DNA of 64,000 bases from assembly GCF_009720775.1 (NCBI RefSeq), contig NZ_WNKW01000004.1, positions 62,001 through 126,000 of the forward strand, in the 5' to 3' direction. Position 1 is the first letter of the stretch, and each line of letters begins with the position of its first letter. Under the pieces are notes generated by a model, which was not told where the DNA came from, did no database searches, and saw only the letters and a program-made list of their open reading frames with translations. This DNA is from Pseudoduganella danionis. GTDB lineage: Bacteria > Pseudomonadota > Gammaproteobacteria > Burkholderiales > Burkholderiaceae_D. A program made the translations under genes and the position numbers. Of this stretch, positions 22,917 through 32,583 are shown one piece after another.

Positions 22917-25322
22917 GTGAACTTGAAACAGCAACGCGCGCAGGTCTGTACCAGCGCAGTCAGTCTGGCGCTGGCCAGCATGGCGGCACCCGCCGCTTTT
23001 GGTCAGGATACCCAGGTGGTGGTGGTGACGGCACAGAGCCGTAGCCAGCAGATTCAGAACGTACCGATTTCCGTCCAGACCATGTCCGGTGCGGCCCTGA
23101 AAGATCAGGGCGCCGCCAGCCTGGCTGACATCGACGCGTTTGTGCCCGGCCTCGCCATCGATACGGCACAATCGACCCGCCCTTCCGTGTTCCTGCGCGG
23201 CGTAGGCACGGAAGATTTCGGCATCGGTACGGATTCACCTGTGGGCATCTACACGGACGGCGTGTACACGGGCAAGACGGGCGGCTCCATGCTCAACTTC
23301 AATGACGTGAAACGCATCGAAGTACTGAAAGGCCCGCAAGGCACGCTATTCGGCCGCAACGCGGCGGCCGGCGCCATTTCCATCGTCACCAACGAACCCG
23401 TCAACCGTACCGAAGCGAGCGGACTGGTACGGCTGGGCAGCTACGGCAGCCAGCACGTGGAAGCGTTGGTCAACACGCCGCTCAGCGATGCTGTGGCACT
23501 GCGGGTTTCCGCCATCAGCCAGCAGGACCGTGGCTGGGCCTACAACCAGTGGAACGTCAGCCACATGGGCGACTCCGGCGACCGTGGTCTGCGCGCCGCA
23601 GTGCGCTGGCAGGGCAACGGCAGCAGCGCCATCCTGGGCTTCGAGCATGAAGTGATGCGTGAAGCGGGACCGGCCGTATTCTCGGTCACTGGCGGCAAGA
23701 TCAACTTCGGCGCGCCCACTACGTGGACTGATCCGCTCAAGCAGCCGCTGATCAACGATGCCACGCCGAATATGCAGTCGCGTACCTTCGATGGCGTCAA
23801 TCTGCGCATCGAGCATCCGCTCTCATTTGCCACCCTGAGCAGCACCACGGCCTACCGCCATTTCAATTCGCAAAACTGGCAGGACAACGATGCATCGGCC
23901 AATCCGGCCGCCTACCTTGCCACGGGCAATGTGGAAAGCAACGCGACATGGCAGCAGGAATTCAAGCTCAGTGGCCAGAGCGGCGCGCTGGACTGGGTCA
24001 GCGGCATCAGCGCTTTCCGCGAACGCGCCACTGAAACGGAAAGCGTGGATGCCACCACCACCTCGCTCGACACCATCATCAAGGCCGCTTCCGGTCTGGC
24101 ACCGTATGCCACCCTGACCCAGCTGGCACAAGGCGTGGGCAAGGCCACCGGCAACAGCACGCTGCAAGGCTTCAGCCTGATGGGCCAGCCATGGCGCGAG
24201 GCCGTGATCGACCGTGGCGATTACCGCGCCTACGCCATCTACGGCGACGTGATCTGGCACGCCACGCCCAGCACCAATCTGACGCTGGGCGGGCGCTACA
24301 CGCATGACCAGAAGTCCTTTAGCTGGTACAACCCCGTGCGTACGGCCGCAACGCTTGATGCGCAACTGGCCGCGCTCAAGCAGCTAAACTTCTTCAACAC
24401 GCTGGTAGCACTCAAGCAGCTCACGGCACAGCAGGCCGCCCTGCTGCAAAAAGTCACCAGCAGCAATGTGGAATTCAACAACCCCGGTTCGACCAGCGCG
24501 CCCTACGCTTCTTCGCGCAGCTGGAACAACTTCAGTCCGCGCGTGGTGCTCGATCACCACCTGAACGCCGACACCATGCTGTTCGCTTCATGGAGCAAAG
24601 GCTATCAGGCGGGCGGCTTCGATGCAGTGGGCGTCAACGGCCACTACGACGAAGAACTGGTAACCAATCTGGAACTGGGTATCAAGGGTCAGCTCAAGGC
24701 CATCGGCCTGACCTACGGCGCTTCCGTATTCCGCTACAAATTCACCAACCTGCAAAGCCTGACGCTGGTGCCAGCCAGCGCTACGAGCGGCATCCCCAGC
24801 TATCAGGTGGTGAATAGCGACCAGAAGGCCACCGGCATCGATCTGGAAGCGCAGTGGAAAATCGACCGCATCTGGCGCCTGACCGGTTCGCTCGAATACC
24901 TCGACCAGACCTACGACCACTACCTCGCGCCCACCGGCGTCACGCTGGACGGCCAGCCCGCAGGCGCGCCCTTCCTCAGCGCCGCAGCAGGCGTTGCGGC
25001 ACGCTGGCCGGTACTCAGCGGCAAAGCCGATTTCAGCCTGCAGTACGGCTACATGGGCAACAAGCGCTGCAACGACGACACCCGCAAACTGGGCACCTGC
25101 CTGTTCAGCAATGATGTAGGCGCCGGCAAGCCGCGTGAAAAAATCGATCTGCGACTGGGCTGGACGGCCGCTTCCGGTCACTGGGGCGTAGCGCTGATTG
25201 CCAACAACCTGAGTAACAAGCAATATGTCTCCATCAGTACGCTGGGCGCTGCGACGGGCTCGCCCTATGCCTACGTCAGCAAGCCGCGCGTAGTCGCGCT
25301 GGAACTGCGTGGCGATCTGTAA
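22917..25322 (+). CDS. TonB-dependent outer-membrane receptor
   Basis: 801 residues: signal peptide (to about residue 29), a TonB-box-like stretch (TQVVVVTAQSR), a plug domain (IQNVPISVQTMSGAALKDQG ... VEVLKGPQGTLFGRNAAAGA type sequence) and a beta-barrel ending in an aromatic/hydrophobic strand (VALELRGDL). The GTG start at 22917 has GGGAG upstream. The plug motif LKGPQGTLFGRNAAAGAI is typical of receptors for non-siderophore substrates in sphingomonads and Burkholderiales. The adjacent M20 peptidase suggests uptake of peptide-like or N-acyl amino-acid substrates, which is inference. Confidence 0.92.
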   Translation: MNLKQQRAQVCTSAVSLALASMAAPAAFGQDTQVVVVTAQSRSQQIQNVPISVQTMSGAALKDQGAASLADIDAFVPGLAIDTAQSTRPSVFLRGVGTEDFGIGTDSPVGIYTDGVYTGKTGGSMLNFNDVKRIEVLKGPQGTLFGRNAAAGAISIVTNEPVNRTEASGLVRLGSYGSQHVEALVNTPLSDAVALRVSAISQQDRGWAYNQWNVSHMGDSGDRGLRAAVRWQGNGSSAILGFEHEVMREAGPAVFSVTGGKINFGAPTTWTDPLKQPLINDATPNMQSRTFDGVNLRIEHPLSFATLSSTTAYRHFNSQNWQDNDASANPAAYLATGNVESNATWQQEFKLSGQSGALDWVSGISAFRERATETESVDATTTSLDTIIKAASGLAPYATLTQLAQGVGKATGNSTLQGFSLMGQPWREAVIDRGDYRAYAIYGDVIWHATPSTNLTLGGRYTHDQKSFSWYNPVRTAATLDAQLAALKQLNFFNTLVALKQLTAQQAALLQKVTSSNVEFNNPGSTSAPYASSRSWNNFSPRVVLDHHLNADTMLFASWSKGYQAGGFDAVGVNGHYDEELVTNLELGIKGQLKAIGLTYGASVFRYKFTNLQSLTLVPASATSGIPSYQVVNSDQKATGIDLEAQWKIDRIWRLTGSLEYLDQTYDHYLAPTGVTLDGQPAGAPFLSAAAGVAARWPVLSGKADFSLQYGYMGNKRCNDDTRKLGTCLFSNDVGAGKPREKIDLRLGWTAASGHWGVALIANNLSNKQYVSISTLGAATGSPYAYVSKPRVVALELRGDL

Positions 25323-25340
25323 GCTCGGGGAGATATAGCA

Positions 25341-26828
25341 ATGCAAAAAACCACACTACTGGGCAAGGCAGGCAAGGCGCTGTCCGTAGGCGTACTGCTG
25401 CTGGGCGGCAGCCTGCTGGTCAACACGCTGCGCCTGCCGGCGCTGCCGGCCAGCGACGGCAAAGCACCTGCGGCGCCGGCCGATCTGACCGAAGCCGTGG
25501 CACGGCTGGCTACCGCCATCCGTATGCCCACCGTCTCGCACGGGCCGGAGGCGGGCGCCATCGCCAACCCCTTCCCGGCTTTCCACCAGCTACTGGCCAG
25601 CAGCTTCCCGCTCACTCATGCGCGCCTGACGCGCGAAGTGATCAGCGAAGCCAGCCTGCTGTACACCTGGCAGGGCAGCGATGCCAGCCTGCCGCCGCTG
25701 CTGCTGACAGCGCACATGGATACCGTGCCGGTAGAACCGGGCACGGAGGGCAAGTGGCAGCACGCGCCGTTCAGTGGTGATATCGCGGATGGCTATGTGT
25801 GGGGCCGCGGCACCATGGATATGAAGCACGGCGTAATGGCCACGCTGGAAGGCGTGGAGCACTTGCTGGCGCAAGGCTACCAGCCGCGCCGTACCATCCT
25901 GATCGCGTTCGGCCACGACGAAGAAATCGGCGGCGTGCAGGGTGCGGCCAAGATCGCCGCGCTGCTCGAGCAGCGCCGCATCAAGCCGTGGTTCTCGCTC
26001 GATGAAGGGCTGGTCATCATCGATGGCTTTATTGCTGGTGCCCAGCGCCCGATCGCGCAGATCGGGCTGGCGGAGAAAGGTATGCTCAGTTTGGCCCTGA
26101 CGGCCAAGGCCGATGGCGGCCATTCTTCCATGCCGCCGGCAATGACGGCAGTGGGACGGGTCAGCCGTGCCGTGGCCAAGCTGCAGGCGCAGCCCATGCC
26201 GGCCACGCTGGCCGGCCCCGGTGGCGCCGGCATCCGCGCCATGGCGCCGGCACTGCCGCTGGCCAGCCGCGTGGTGATCGCCAATAGCTGGCTGCTGGAA
26301 CCACTGCTGCTGCGCCAGCTCGAAGGTGCACCGGCCACCAATGCGCTGATCCGAACCACCACGGCGCCCACCATGATCAGCGGCGGCGTGAAGGAGAACG
26401 TGCTGCCGTCCGAGGCGCGCGCGATTGTCAACTTCCGGCTGGCACCGGGCGACACGCCCGCCAGCGTGCTGGCCCATGCGCGTGGTGCGATCGACGATCC
26501 GGCCATCGACATCCGCAGTTACGACGGCGAAGGCGTCGCTGCCAGCGCCGTGGCCGACCAGAGCTCGCCCGGCTTCCGCCTGATTGCGGAAGCTGCGCGC
26601 AAGGTGGAACCGGCGGCGGTGGTGACACCGGGGCTGGTGGTGGGCGCGACGGATAGCCGCTACTACGGCCGCATCAGCGGTGCGGCCTTCCGCTTCCTGC
26701 CGGTGCACTACACACCGCAGGATGTGCCACGCGTGCACGGCACGGACGAGCGCATCAGCATTGCCGATTATGGCGGCCTGATCAATTTCTACATCGAGCT
26801 GATACGCAGCAGCACCGGCGCACCTTAA
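25341..26828 (+). CDS. M20 family peptidase (carboxypeptidase S / PM20D1-like)
   Basis: 495 residues with an N-terminal membrane anchor or signal (about 14-30). The zinc-site motifs of M20 enzymes are present: AHMDTVP (His125, Asp127), GRGTMDMK (Asp160, bridging) and GHDEEIGG (Glu194-Glu195, catalytic base and ligand). The lid domain (residues ~240-370) is followed by PGLVVGATDSRYYG with the downstream ligands. These enzymes split peptides or N-acyl amino acids. It begins 18 bases after the receptor stop, so the two form an operon. Confidence 0.9.
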   Translation: MQKTTLLGKAGKALSVGVLLLGGSLLVNTLRLPALPASDGKAPAAPADLTEAVARLATAIRMPTVSHGPEAGAIANPFPAFHQLLASSFPLTHARLTREVISEASLLYTWQGSDASLPPLLLTAHMDTVPVEPGTEGKWQHAPFSGDIADGYVWGRGTMDMKHGVMATLEGVEHLLAQGYQPRRTILIAFGHDEEIGGVQGAAKIAALLEQRRIKPWFSLDEGLVIIDGFIAGAQRPIAQIGLAEKGMLSLALTAKADGGHSSMPPAMTAVGRVSRAVAKLQAQPMPATLAGPGGAGIRAMAPALPLASRVVIANSWLLEPLLLRQLEGAPATNALIRTTTAPTMISGGVKENVLPSEARAIVNFRLAPGDTPASVLAHARGAIDDPAIDIRSYDGEGVAASAVADQSSPGFRLIAEAARKVEPAAVVTPGLVVGATDSRYYGRISGAAFRFLPVHYTPQDVPRVHGTDERISIADYGGLINFYIELIRSSTGAP

Positions 26829-27061
26829 GTAGCGTGCCCGCGTGCGCGACGCGGCGCCAACCTCTTAGCCCAGACGCTACACCCCGTACTGTCTGGGCGG
26901 ACGGCTGCGTCGTCAGCCGCCCGTGCTTGGCCCCAGCTACGCGCGGATACCTGCGAGCCGGTGATTGAAAATACAATATGTTGATTTTGATATTTCACTC
27001 AGCGCGGTTTCGATGCACAATCATATTTCCCCAAGGAAATTGTTACTTCGGAATTGAAAGC

Positions 27062-28048
27062 TTGAGCCCGACTGCTACTGCCCCGCGCACGTCCCTGCCG
27101 CTGTATCGCCGCGGCTTGAGCTATCTTGCTGCCAGCCTGATCGCGCTGCATCTCGCCCCCAGCCGGGCCGAAGACAGCCCTATGCTGGTACGCATGGAAC
27201 GCGCAGGCGAAACGGATAATCCCGTCATTACCTACCGCAAGGAGCTGCTTGAAAAAGCCCTGCAGGCAGCCGGCAAGCCTTACACCATCAAGAGCTGCGA
27301 TTTTCCTGCCAGCGTAAGCAGCGACGCACGCGTGCGCTACGGTGTGAACATGCAGCCTTATTGCGATGTGATTGCGACCTCGGCCGGCGGCAGAGCCAGC
27401 CGGGAACTGGCGCTAGTGCCTATGCCGCTCTATCTTGGTGGCAACGGTTACCGCGTCTTCATGGCCAGCCAGCAAGGGCTGGCCAAGGTAGGCAAAGTGC
27501 GTAGCCTGCAGCAACTGGGCCAGCTTGCCATCGGCAGCGGCAACGACTGGCCCGACAGCGACATCATGGCCGACGCCGCGTTACAGGTGGTCAGGGACGA
27601 TACTGCCCTACTGTTCGAGTTGCTGGCACAAAAGCGTTTCGATCTGCTCACGCGCGCCATCTACGAAGTGGGCAGCGAATTCCGCCAGATCGGTCTGGAA
27701 GATGGCATCCTGCTCGAGTCCAAGCTGATGCTGCACTATCCCAACGATCTGTTCTTCTATGTCGCGCCCCAGCGCAAGGAACTGCAACAGGCGCTCAGCA
27801 CAGGCATGAAGATTCTCTACTGCAACGGTGAACTCGATCGTCACCTGCGCGAACATGTATCCACCCGCAATATGCGCGCTATTATCCGGCCAGAGCAGCG
27901 CAAACTCTTCGAACTGCCTAACCGCCATCTGAATCAGCAAGAAGCGCGTGCATTGCAGACCTACACGCCCGCCACACCTGTGCAGGGCAACACCCGTTCC
28001 TCCGCGCGCCAGCCGGCGCCACATGCCTGCAACGGCATCCAGCACTAG
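27062..28048 (+). CDS. periplasmic solute-binding-like protein
   Basis: 328 residues from TTG 27062, giving a signal-peptide-like start (RRGLSYLAASLIALHLAPSRA). An ATG at 26978 would add 28 residues that do not look like an export signal. The body resembles extracellular solute-binding family 3 proteins (ITYRKELLEKALQAAGKPYTI near the start, and LQQLGQLAIGSGNDWPDSDI) but lacks an associated ABC transporter nearby. Such orphan binding proteins often act as sensors or have lost transport. The C-terminal ~40 residues are low-complexity. Confidence 0.75.
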   Translation: MSPTATAPRTSLPLYRRGLSYLAASLIALHLAPSRAEDSPMLVRMERAGETDNPVITYRKELLEKALQAAGKPYTIKSCDFPASVSSDARVRYGVNMQPYCDVIATSAGGRASRELALVPMPLYLGGNGYRVFMASQQGLAKVGKVRSLQQLGQLAIGSGNDWPDSDIMADAALQVVRDDTALLFELLAQKRFDLLTRAIYEVGSEFRQIGLEDGILLESKLMLHYPNDLFFYVAPQRKELQQALSTGMKILYCNGELDRHLREHVSTRNMRAIIRPEQRKLFELPNRHLNQQEARALQTYTPATPVQGNTRSSARQPAPHACNGIQH

Positions 28049-28198
28049 ACTCATACGGCCCTTTCGCGCCGTTTTTCCGCATTCTGCTCCCTGTTTTTTG
28101 CAGTTCGTCACATGCCGATGGAAGCGCCGCAGGTGCTTGTTTATAGTTCACTCATCGCAAGACAAAACGTAGTTCAACCCACCACCAAGGAGCTGAAA

Positions 28199-28381
28199 AT
28201 GAACATCGCAAAAAACATGGAAGCCATCTTCCTCGCCGCACTCGTGATCGCTGGTGCTACCTCGTTCGCCACTGCCGCCGTACCTGAACAAGTCGTCGCG
28301 GCCAAAGCAGACACCGCCACCATGCAAGTGGTACACGTAACGGCCAAACGTCTGAGCGCTGCAGAAAAAGCTGCCATCTAA
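28199..28381 (+). CDS. small exported protein (60 residues)
   Basis: Starts MNIAKNMEAIFLAALVIAG with a hydrophobic signal and ends VHVTAKRLSAAEKAAI. AAGGAG is 7 bases before ATG 28199. It precedes the DUF2807 gene by 34 bases and is probably in the same operon. Function unknown; similar short proteins with a signal and a V-x-V-T-A-K-R tail occur in Massilia/Duganella as I recall. Confidence 0.65.
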   Translation: MNIAKNMEAIFLAALVIAGATSFATAAVPEQVVAAKADTATMQVVHVTAKRLSAAEKAAI

Positions 28382-28415
28382 GCCGCCTACCATCACCACC
28401 ACGACGGAGCATAAG

Positions 28416-29183
28416 ATGAAAAAAATTCTGCAGGCCGCCATGCTGGCCACTCTGATCGGCAGCGGCGCACACGTAGCGCAAGCGGCCGACGTCAGCAGCG
28501 AGAACCGCAGCGTCGATGCACGGACCGTCAACGTTGATCTCGATGGCGTGATCAACCTGAAACTCAAACAAGGACCAGTCGCGTCGCTGACTCTATACGG
28601 AGAGGCTGACGCGCTGAAAAAAGTGACGGTGGAGCAAAGCGGTGACACGCTGCGCATCGGCACAGTAAAACAGCGCAGCATCAGTTTCGGTCATAACCGC
28701 GAGCTGCGCGCCGAGTTGACGCTGCCGAATCTGCGTCAACTCACTTCCGGCGGCGTGGGTGCCGCCGAAGTCAGAGGCTTTAGCGGCGACAGCCTGCGGC
28801 TCGCACTGGAAGGTGCGGGCGCCGTCAACGTCAACTCGCAGTACCGCAACGTCAACGTGCGGCTCGGTGGCGTCGGCAGCATGAACGTCAATGCAGGCAA
28901 CAGCGACAACGTGGAGCTCGATCTGCACGGTGCCGGGCATATCGAAATGAGCGGCCAGACCCGGCTACTGCATGTGAGCCTGGGCGGCGTGGGTGGACTC
29001 GATGCGCAGAAGCTGCGCGCTGATACCGTCGATGTCAATCTGACGGGTCTGGGCAGCGCTTCCGTGTATGCCAAAAATAGCGCGGCCATGAGATTAACGG
29101 GACTGGGCTCGGCCACCGTGTATGGCAACCCGGCCCAGCGTAGCGCCACGACCAAAGGTATGGGCAGTATCAGCTGGCAGTAG
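28416..29183 (+). CDS. GIN-domain (DUF2807) exported protein
   Basis: 255 residues with a signal peptide (1-23, ending AQA). The remainder is a repetitive beta-helix-like GIN domain with many short turns of the kind GVGSMNVN, GAGHIEMSG, GLGSASVY and GLGSATVY. The family was named a putative auto-transporter adhesin head, but most bacterial members are small periplasmic or surface proteins of unknown role. It is followed by a strong terminator and faces tadC. Confidence 0.88.
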   Translation: MKKILQAAMLATLIGSGAHVAQAADVSSENRSVDARTVNVDLDGVINLKLKQGPVASLTLYGEADALKKVTVEQSGDTLRIGTVKQRSISFGHNRELRAELTLPNLRQLTSGGVGAAEVRGFSGDSLRLALEGAGAVNVNSQYRNVNVRLGGVGSMNVNAGNSDNVELDLHGAGHIEMSGQTRLLHVSLGGVGGLDAQKLRADTVDVNLTGLGSASVYAKNSAAMRLTGLGSATVYGNPAQRSATTKGMGSISWQ

Positions 29184-29242
29184 ACCGCTGATCGTAAGGA
29201 ATGCGGTAGTCCGCAGCAGTAAACACATGGGTGTGTTTTTCA

Positions 29243-29279
29243 CCGTCCGCCTGGTTTCCCCCAAGCGGACGGTTTTTTT
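29243..29279 (+). terminator. intrinsic terminator after the DUF2807 gene
   Basis: CCGTCCGC / GCGGACGG, a perfect 8-bp stem with a 14-base loop, is followed by seven T. It ends at the stop codon of the convergent tadC. Confidence 0.85.
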
Positions 29280-30210
29280 ATTTGCCCAGCATGGCAGGCA
29301 GCATGTGATACACCTGTATCCCCGCTGGTCCGATCAGCACCAGCATCAGTGTGGGGAAGATACAGAACACCAGCGGGAACAACAGCTTCAGCGCGATCTT
29401 GGCCGCCGCTTCCTCCGCGATCACACTGCGTTTGGCACGCAGATTTTCCGAATGCACGCGCAGCGACTCGCCCATGCTGGTGCCGAAGCGTTCGGACTGG
29501 ATCAGCATGGCCACCAGCGTATCCACATCTTCCACTCCGCTACGCAAGGCCAGATTGCGCAAGGCTTTCTCTTTGCTGAAGCCGGCCCGCATTTCCATCA
29601 GCACCAGTTGCAGCTCCTGCGCCAGCGCCGCGCTCTTGATATGGATTTCGCCAGCCACCTTGGCCAGCGCCCGTTCCAGACTCAGGCCCGCTTCCACGCA
29701 GACGGTCAGCAGATCCAGCGCATCGGGAAAATTCTCGAAGATGTCGCGGCAGCGATGCGCAGCGCGCCGCGCCAGCACTACATTCGGCAGGTAGTAGCCG
29801 AACGCCGCACCGGCCAGCAGCAGCGGAAACAGGCCACGCGAAAGCTGTAGCTGCCATAGCGTTGCCGCGGCCAGCATCAGCAAGGCCGGTAGCACCAGTG
29901 CCAGCACGGTCTTGGTGGCGAAATACAGCGAAGGCGCCGAGGCGCCGCGCCAGCCCGCATTCATGAAGCGGGTGCGCAGCGGCGAACGATCCCAGCCATC
30001 TTCCGGCAGGGACAGACGTGACAACGGCTGCGCCACCTGGGCGACGCGCTCCACCCAGGCCTGCGGGTTCTGCGGCGACGGCGCCTGTGCTGCCAGCAGG
30101 CCTAAGCGTGTGCGCAGGGCGGCGGACGAAAACAGCAGCAAAGCCAGCAAGGCGATGCCGGCTACCACCAGAAACACGATTAGTAGAAAAACGATATGGC
30201 CAGTCTGCAT
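29278..30210 (-). CDS. tadC: Tad pilus inner-membrane platform protein TadC
   Basis: 310 residues of the type II secretion F family: N-terminal membrane helix (residues ~6-28), cytoplasmic part, then the conserved GCPF-like block FENFPDALDLLTVCVEAGLS and C-terminal membrane helices (LLFPLVFCIFPTLMLVLIG). With TadB it forms the inner-membrane base on which the TadA ATPase works. ATG 30210 (MQTGHIVFLL) is chosen; the longer frame to 30393 runs into tadB in another frame. Last gene of the minus-strand tad cluster. Confidence 0.9.
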   Translation of the reverse strand: MQTGHIVFLLIVFLVVAGIALLALLLFSSAALRTRLGLLAAQAPSPQNPQAWVERVAQVAQPLSRLSLPEDGWDRSPLRTRFMNAGWRGASAPSLYFATKTVLALVLPALLMLAAATLWQLQLSRGLFPLLLAGAAFGYYLPNVVLARRAAHRCRDIFENFPDALDLLTVCVEAGLSLERALAKVAGEIHIKSAALAQELQLVLMEMRAGFSKEKALRNLALRSGVEDVDTLVAMLIQSERFGTSMGESLRVHSENLRAKRSVIAEEAAAKIALKLLFPLVFCIFPTLMLVLIGPAGIQVYHMLPAMLGK

Positions 30211-30218
30211 GACGTCTC

Positions 30219-31196
30219 CTAGACACGGATGCGGATCAGCTTGCGCATCCACAGCACGCCGACAGCCGCCATGCCCAGCGCATACCAGGTCAGGCGTATG
30301 CCTATGGGATCCGTCCACAGCACACGCACGTAGACAGGATTGGTGACCATCATCAGCAACAGCGTTCCGAGCGGCAGCAGGCACAGTATCCACGCCGACA
30401 TGCGCCCTTCGGCCGACATCACCCTGACCTGCGCCAGCAGGCGCAATCGCGCGCGGATCAAACGGCTGATACTGCCCAGCACTTCGGCCAGATTGCCGCC
30501 TGACTCACGCTGGATCAGCACAGCGATGACCAGATAGCGCAAGTCCGTCAGCGGCACCCGCAGCGCCAGATTGTGCAGGGCTTCGTTCATGGGCACACCA
30601 TAGTTGATTTCCTCGTAGGCGAATTTGAATTCGCCCGCGATGGGCTCGGGCATTTCCTCGCCCACCATCTGCATCACATTGGCAAACGAATGGCCGGCAC
30701 ACAGGGCGCGGGCAAAGAAGTCTGCCACTTCCGGCAACTGCTCTTCCAGCTTGATCAGGCGGGCCTGACGCCGCTGCCATATCAGCAGCAACGGCAAACA
30801 TGGCAGGCCCAGCCACAGGCCAGCACGCAGCAGCCAGGGCAGTTGCAGCAGCAAAGATGCAGCCGTACCGGCCAGCAGCAAGGCCAGCATGCTGCCCAGC
30901 GTCTGCGCTACCGACCATGGCACACCGGCCTGCAGCAGCAAGCGGTCCAGCAAAGCCGGCGTGCGGTAACGCCGCAGCAGTTGCTCGAGCAGCGCATGGC
31001 GGCTGTAGCTGCGCTGCTTGAGGATGTCGATGCGTTCGCCGTGGCGCTCGCCGTGCGCTGCCATCAGGCGCAAGCGCTTGCTGATGCGGCGCGCTGCGCT
31101 GCCATGCGCCGCCGACCACCAGATCCACAACGCTTCGAGCAGCAGGATCAGCGCAGCAAACAGCAGGACGAAAAAACCGGCCAGCAGGGCACTCAT
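30219..31196 (-). CDS. tadB: Tad pilus inner-membrane platform protein TadB
   Basis: 325 residues, type II secretion F family: two N-terminal hydrophobic segments, the ADFFARALCAGHSFANVMQMV block, the cytoplasmic PIAGEFKFAYEEINYGVPMNEAL stretch and C-terminal membrane helices. It is the partner of TadC, 8 bases upstream of it, and directly follows tadA with a 4-base gap. Confidence 0.92.
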   Translation of the reverse strand: MSALLAGFFVLLFAALILLLEALWIWWSAAHGSAARRISKRLRLMAAHGERHGERIDILKQRSYSRHALLEQLLRRYRTPALLDRLLLQAGVPWSVAQTLGSMLALLLAGTAASLLLQLPWLLRAGLWLGLPCLPLLLIWQRRQARLIKLEEQLPEVADFFARALCAGHSFANVMQMVGEEMPEPIAGEFKFAYEEINYGVPMNEALHNLALRVPLTDLRYLVIAVLIQRESGGNLAEVLGSISRLIRARLRLLAQVRVMSAEGRMSAWILCLLPLGTLLLMMVTNPVYVRVLWTDPIGIRLTWYALGMAAVGVLWMRKLIRIRV

Positions 31197-31200
31197 GACG

Positions 31201-32547
31201 CTACTCGAAGATGCGGTCAGGATCGAACACGCTGTCGGCTACGGCAGCACCGAACATGCGCAGGCGATCGGCAAAACGGGGCCGCACGCCAGTGGCGGAA
31301 AAGCGGCCCTGCACCTTGCCGTCGGCCGCCACGCCGCGCTGTTCGTAGCGGAAGATTTCGTGCATGGCGATCACGTCGCCCTCCATGCCGGTGATCTCCT
31401 GCAGGCTGACCAGCTTGCGCGTGCCATCGGTCAGGCGCGAGACCTGCATCACCACCGTCACGGCAGAGCAGATCTGCTGGCGGGTTGCGCGCGGCGTCAG
31501 GTTCAGGCCCGTCATGCCCACCATGTTTTCCAGCCGCGCCAGCGCATCGCGCGGTGTATTCGAGTGGATGGTGGCCAGCGAACCTTCATGCCCCGTATTC
31601 ATGGCCTGCAGCATGTCGAGCGCCTCCGGTCCGCGCACCTCGCCGAGGATGATGCGATCCGGCCGCATACGCAAGGCGTTGCGCACCAGCGAGCGCTGAT
31701 TCACTTCGCCCTTGCCTTCGATATTCGGCGGACGGGTTTCCAGCCGCACCACATGGGGCTGACGCATTTGCAGTTCGGCCGCATCCTCGATGGTGACAAT
31801 GCGCTCGGCGGCCGGAATGAAGCCGGACAGTACATTGAGCATGGTGGTCTTGCCGCTGCCGGTGCCGCCCGAGATCAGGATATTCACCTTGGCCTGCCCG
31901 AGTGCCTGCAGCACTTCCATCATGGGCGGCGTCAGGCTGCGGTAATCAAGCAGATTCTGCACCGTCAGCGGCTGCACGGCAAAGCGGCGGATCGACAGGA
32001 TAGGGCCATCGATGGCCAGCGGCGGAATGATGGCATTCACGCGCGAGCCGTCGGGCAGGCGCGCATCCACCATGGGGCTGGATTCGTCTACCCGCCGGCC
32101 CACCCGCGAGACGATTTTTTCGATGATCTTCATCAGGTGGGCGTTATCGTTGAAAGTGACATCGGTCAGCTCCAGCCGGCCGCCACGTTCCACATACACC
32201 CGGCTGCAGGTGTTGACCAGAATATCGGACACGCCGGGATCGGCCAGCAGCGGTTCGAGCGGGCCGAAGCCCAGCATCTCGTGCTGGATATCGAGCACCA
32301 GACTATGCCGCTCGTGCTGGTTCAGTACGATGCGCTCGTCTTCAATGATGCGCTGGACCAGCAGCGCCAGCTCGTGCTTGAACTGTTCCGGCGTGAGGCG
32401 CTTCAGGCGTTCCAGATCGATGCGATCGAGTATGGTCTGATGCATACTCTTCTTCAGTTCCTGATAGGCGGCAGCGGCCAGTGCCGGCGCATCCTGCGCC
32501 GGCTGGCGCGCCTCCTCCGTCACGCTCAGGCGTTCACGCAAGCTCAT
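31201..32547 (-). CDS. tadA: Tad pilus assembly ATPase TadA/CpaF
   Basis: 448 residues of the secretion NTPase family that powers Flp pilus extension (and, in some species, retraction). The Walker A motif GGTGSGKTT is at 217-225; the Asp box ([10 protein letters not shown]), Walker B ([10 protein letters not shown]) and His box ([12 protein letters not shown]) follow in order. The N-terminal domain has the CpaF-type [20 protein letters not shown] stretch. It lies in the middle of the tad cluster. Confidence 0.95.
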   Translation of the reverse strand: MSLRERLSVTEEARQPAQDAPALAAAAYQELKKSMHQTILDRIDLERLKRLTPEQFKHELALLVQRIIEDERIVLNQHERHSLVLDIQHEMLGFGPLEPLLADPGVSDILVNTCSRVYVERGGRLELTDVTFNDNAHLMKIIEKIVSRVGRRVDESSPMVDARLPDGSRVNAIIPPLAIDGPILSIRRFAVQPLTVQNLLDYRSLTPPMMEVLQALGQAKVNILISGGTGSGKTTMLNVLSGFIPAAERIVTIEDAAELQMRQPHVVRLETRPPNIEGKGEVNQRSLVRNALRMRPDRIILGEVRGPEALDMLQAMNTGHEGSLATIHSNTPRDALARLENMVGMTGLNLTPRATRQQICSAVTVVMQVSRLTDGTRKLVSLQEITGMEGDVIAMHEIFRYEQRGVAADGKVQGRFSATGVRPRFADRLRMFGAAVADSVFDPDRIFE

Positions 32548-32583
32548 ACTTCCTCCCTCAAGGTAGCGCTACGGTGGCGATGC

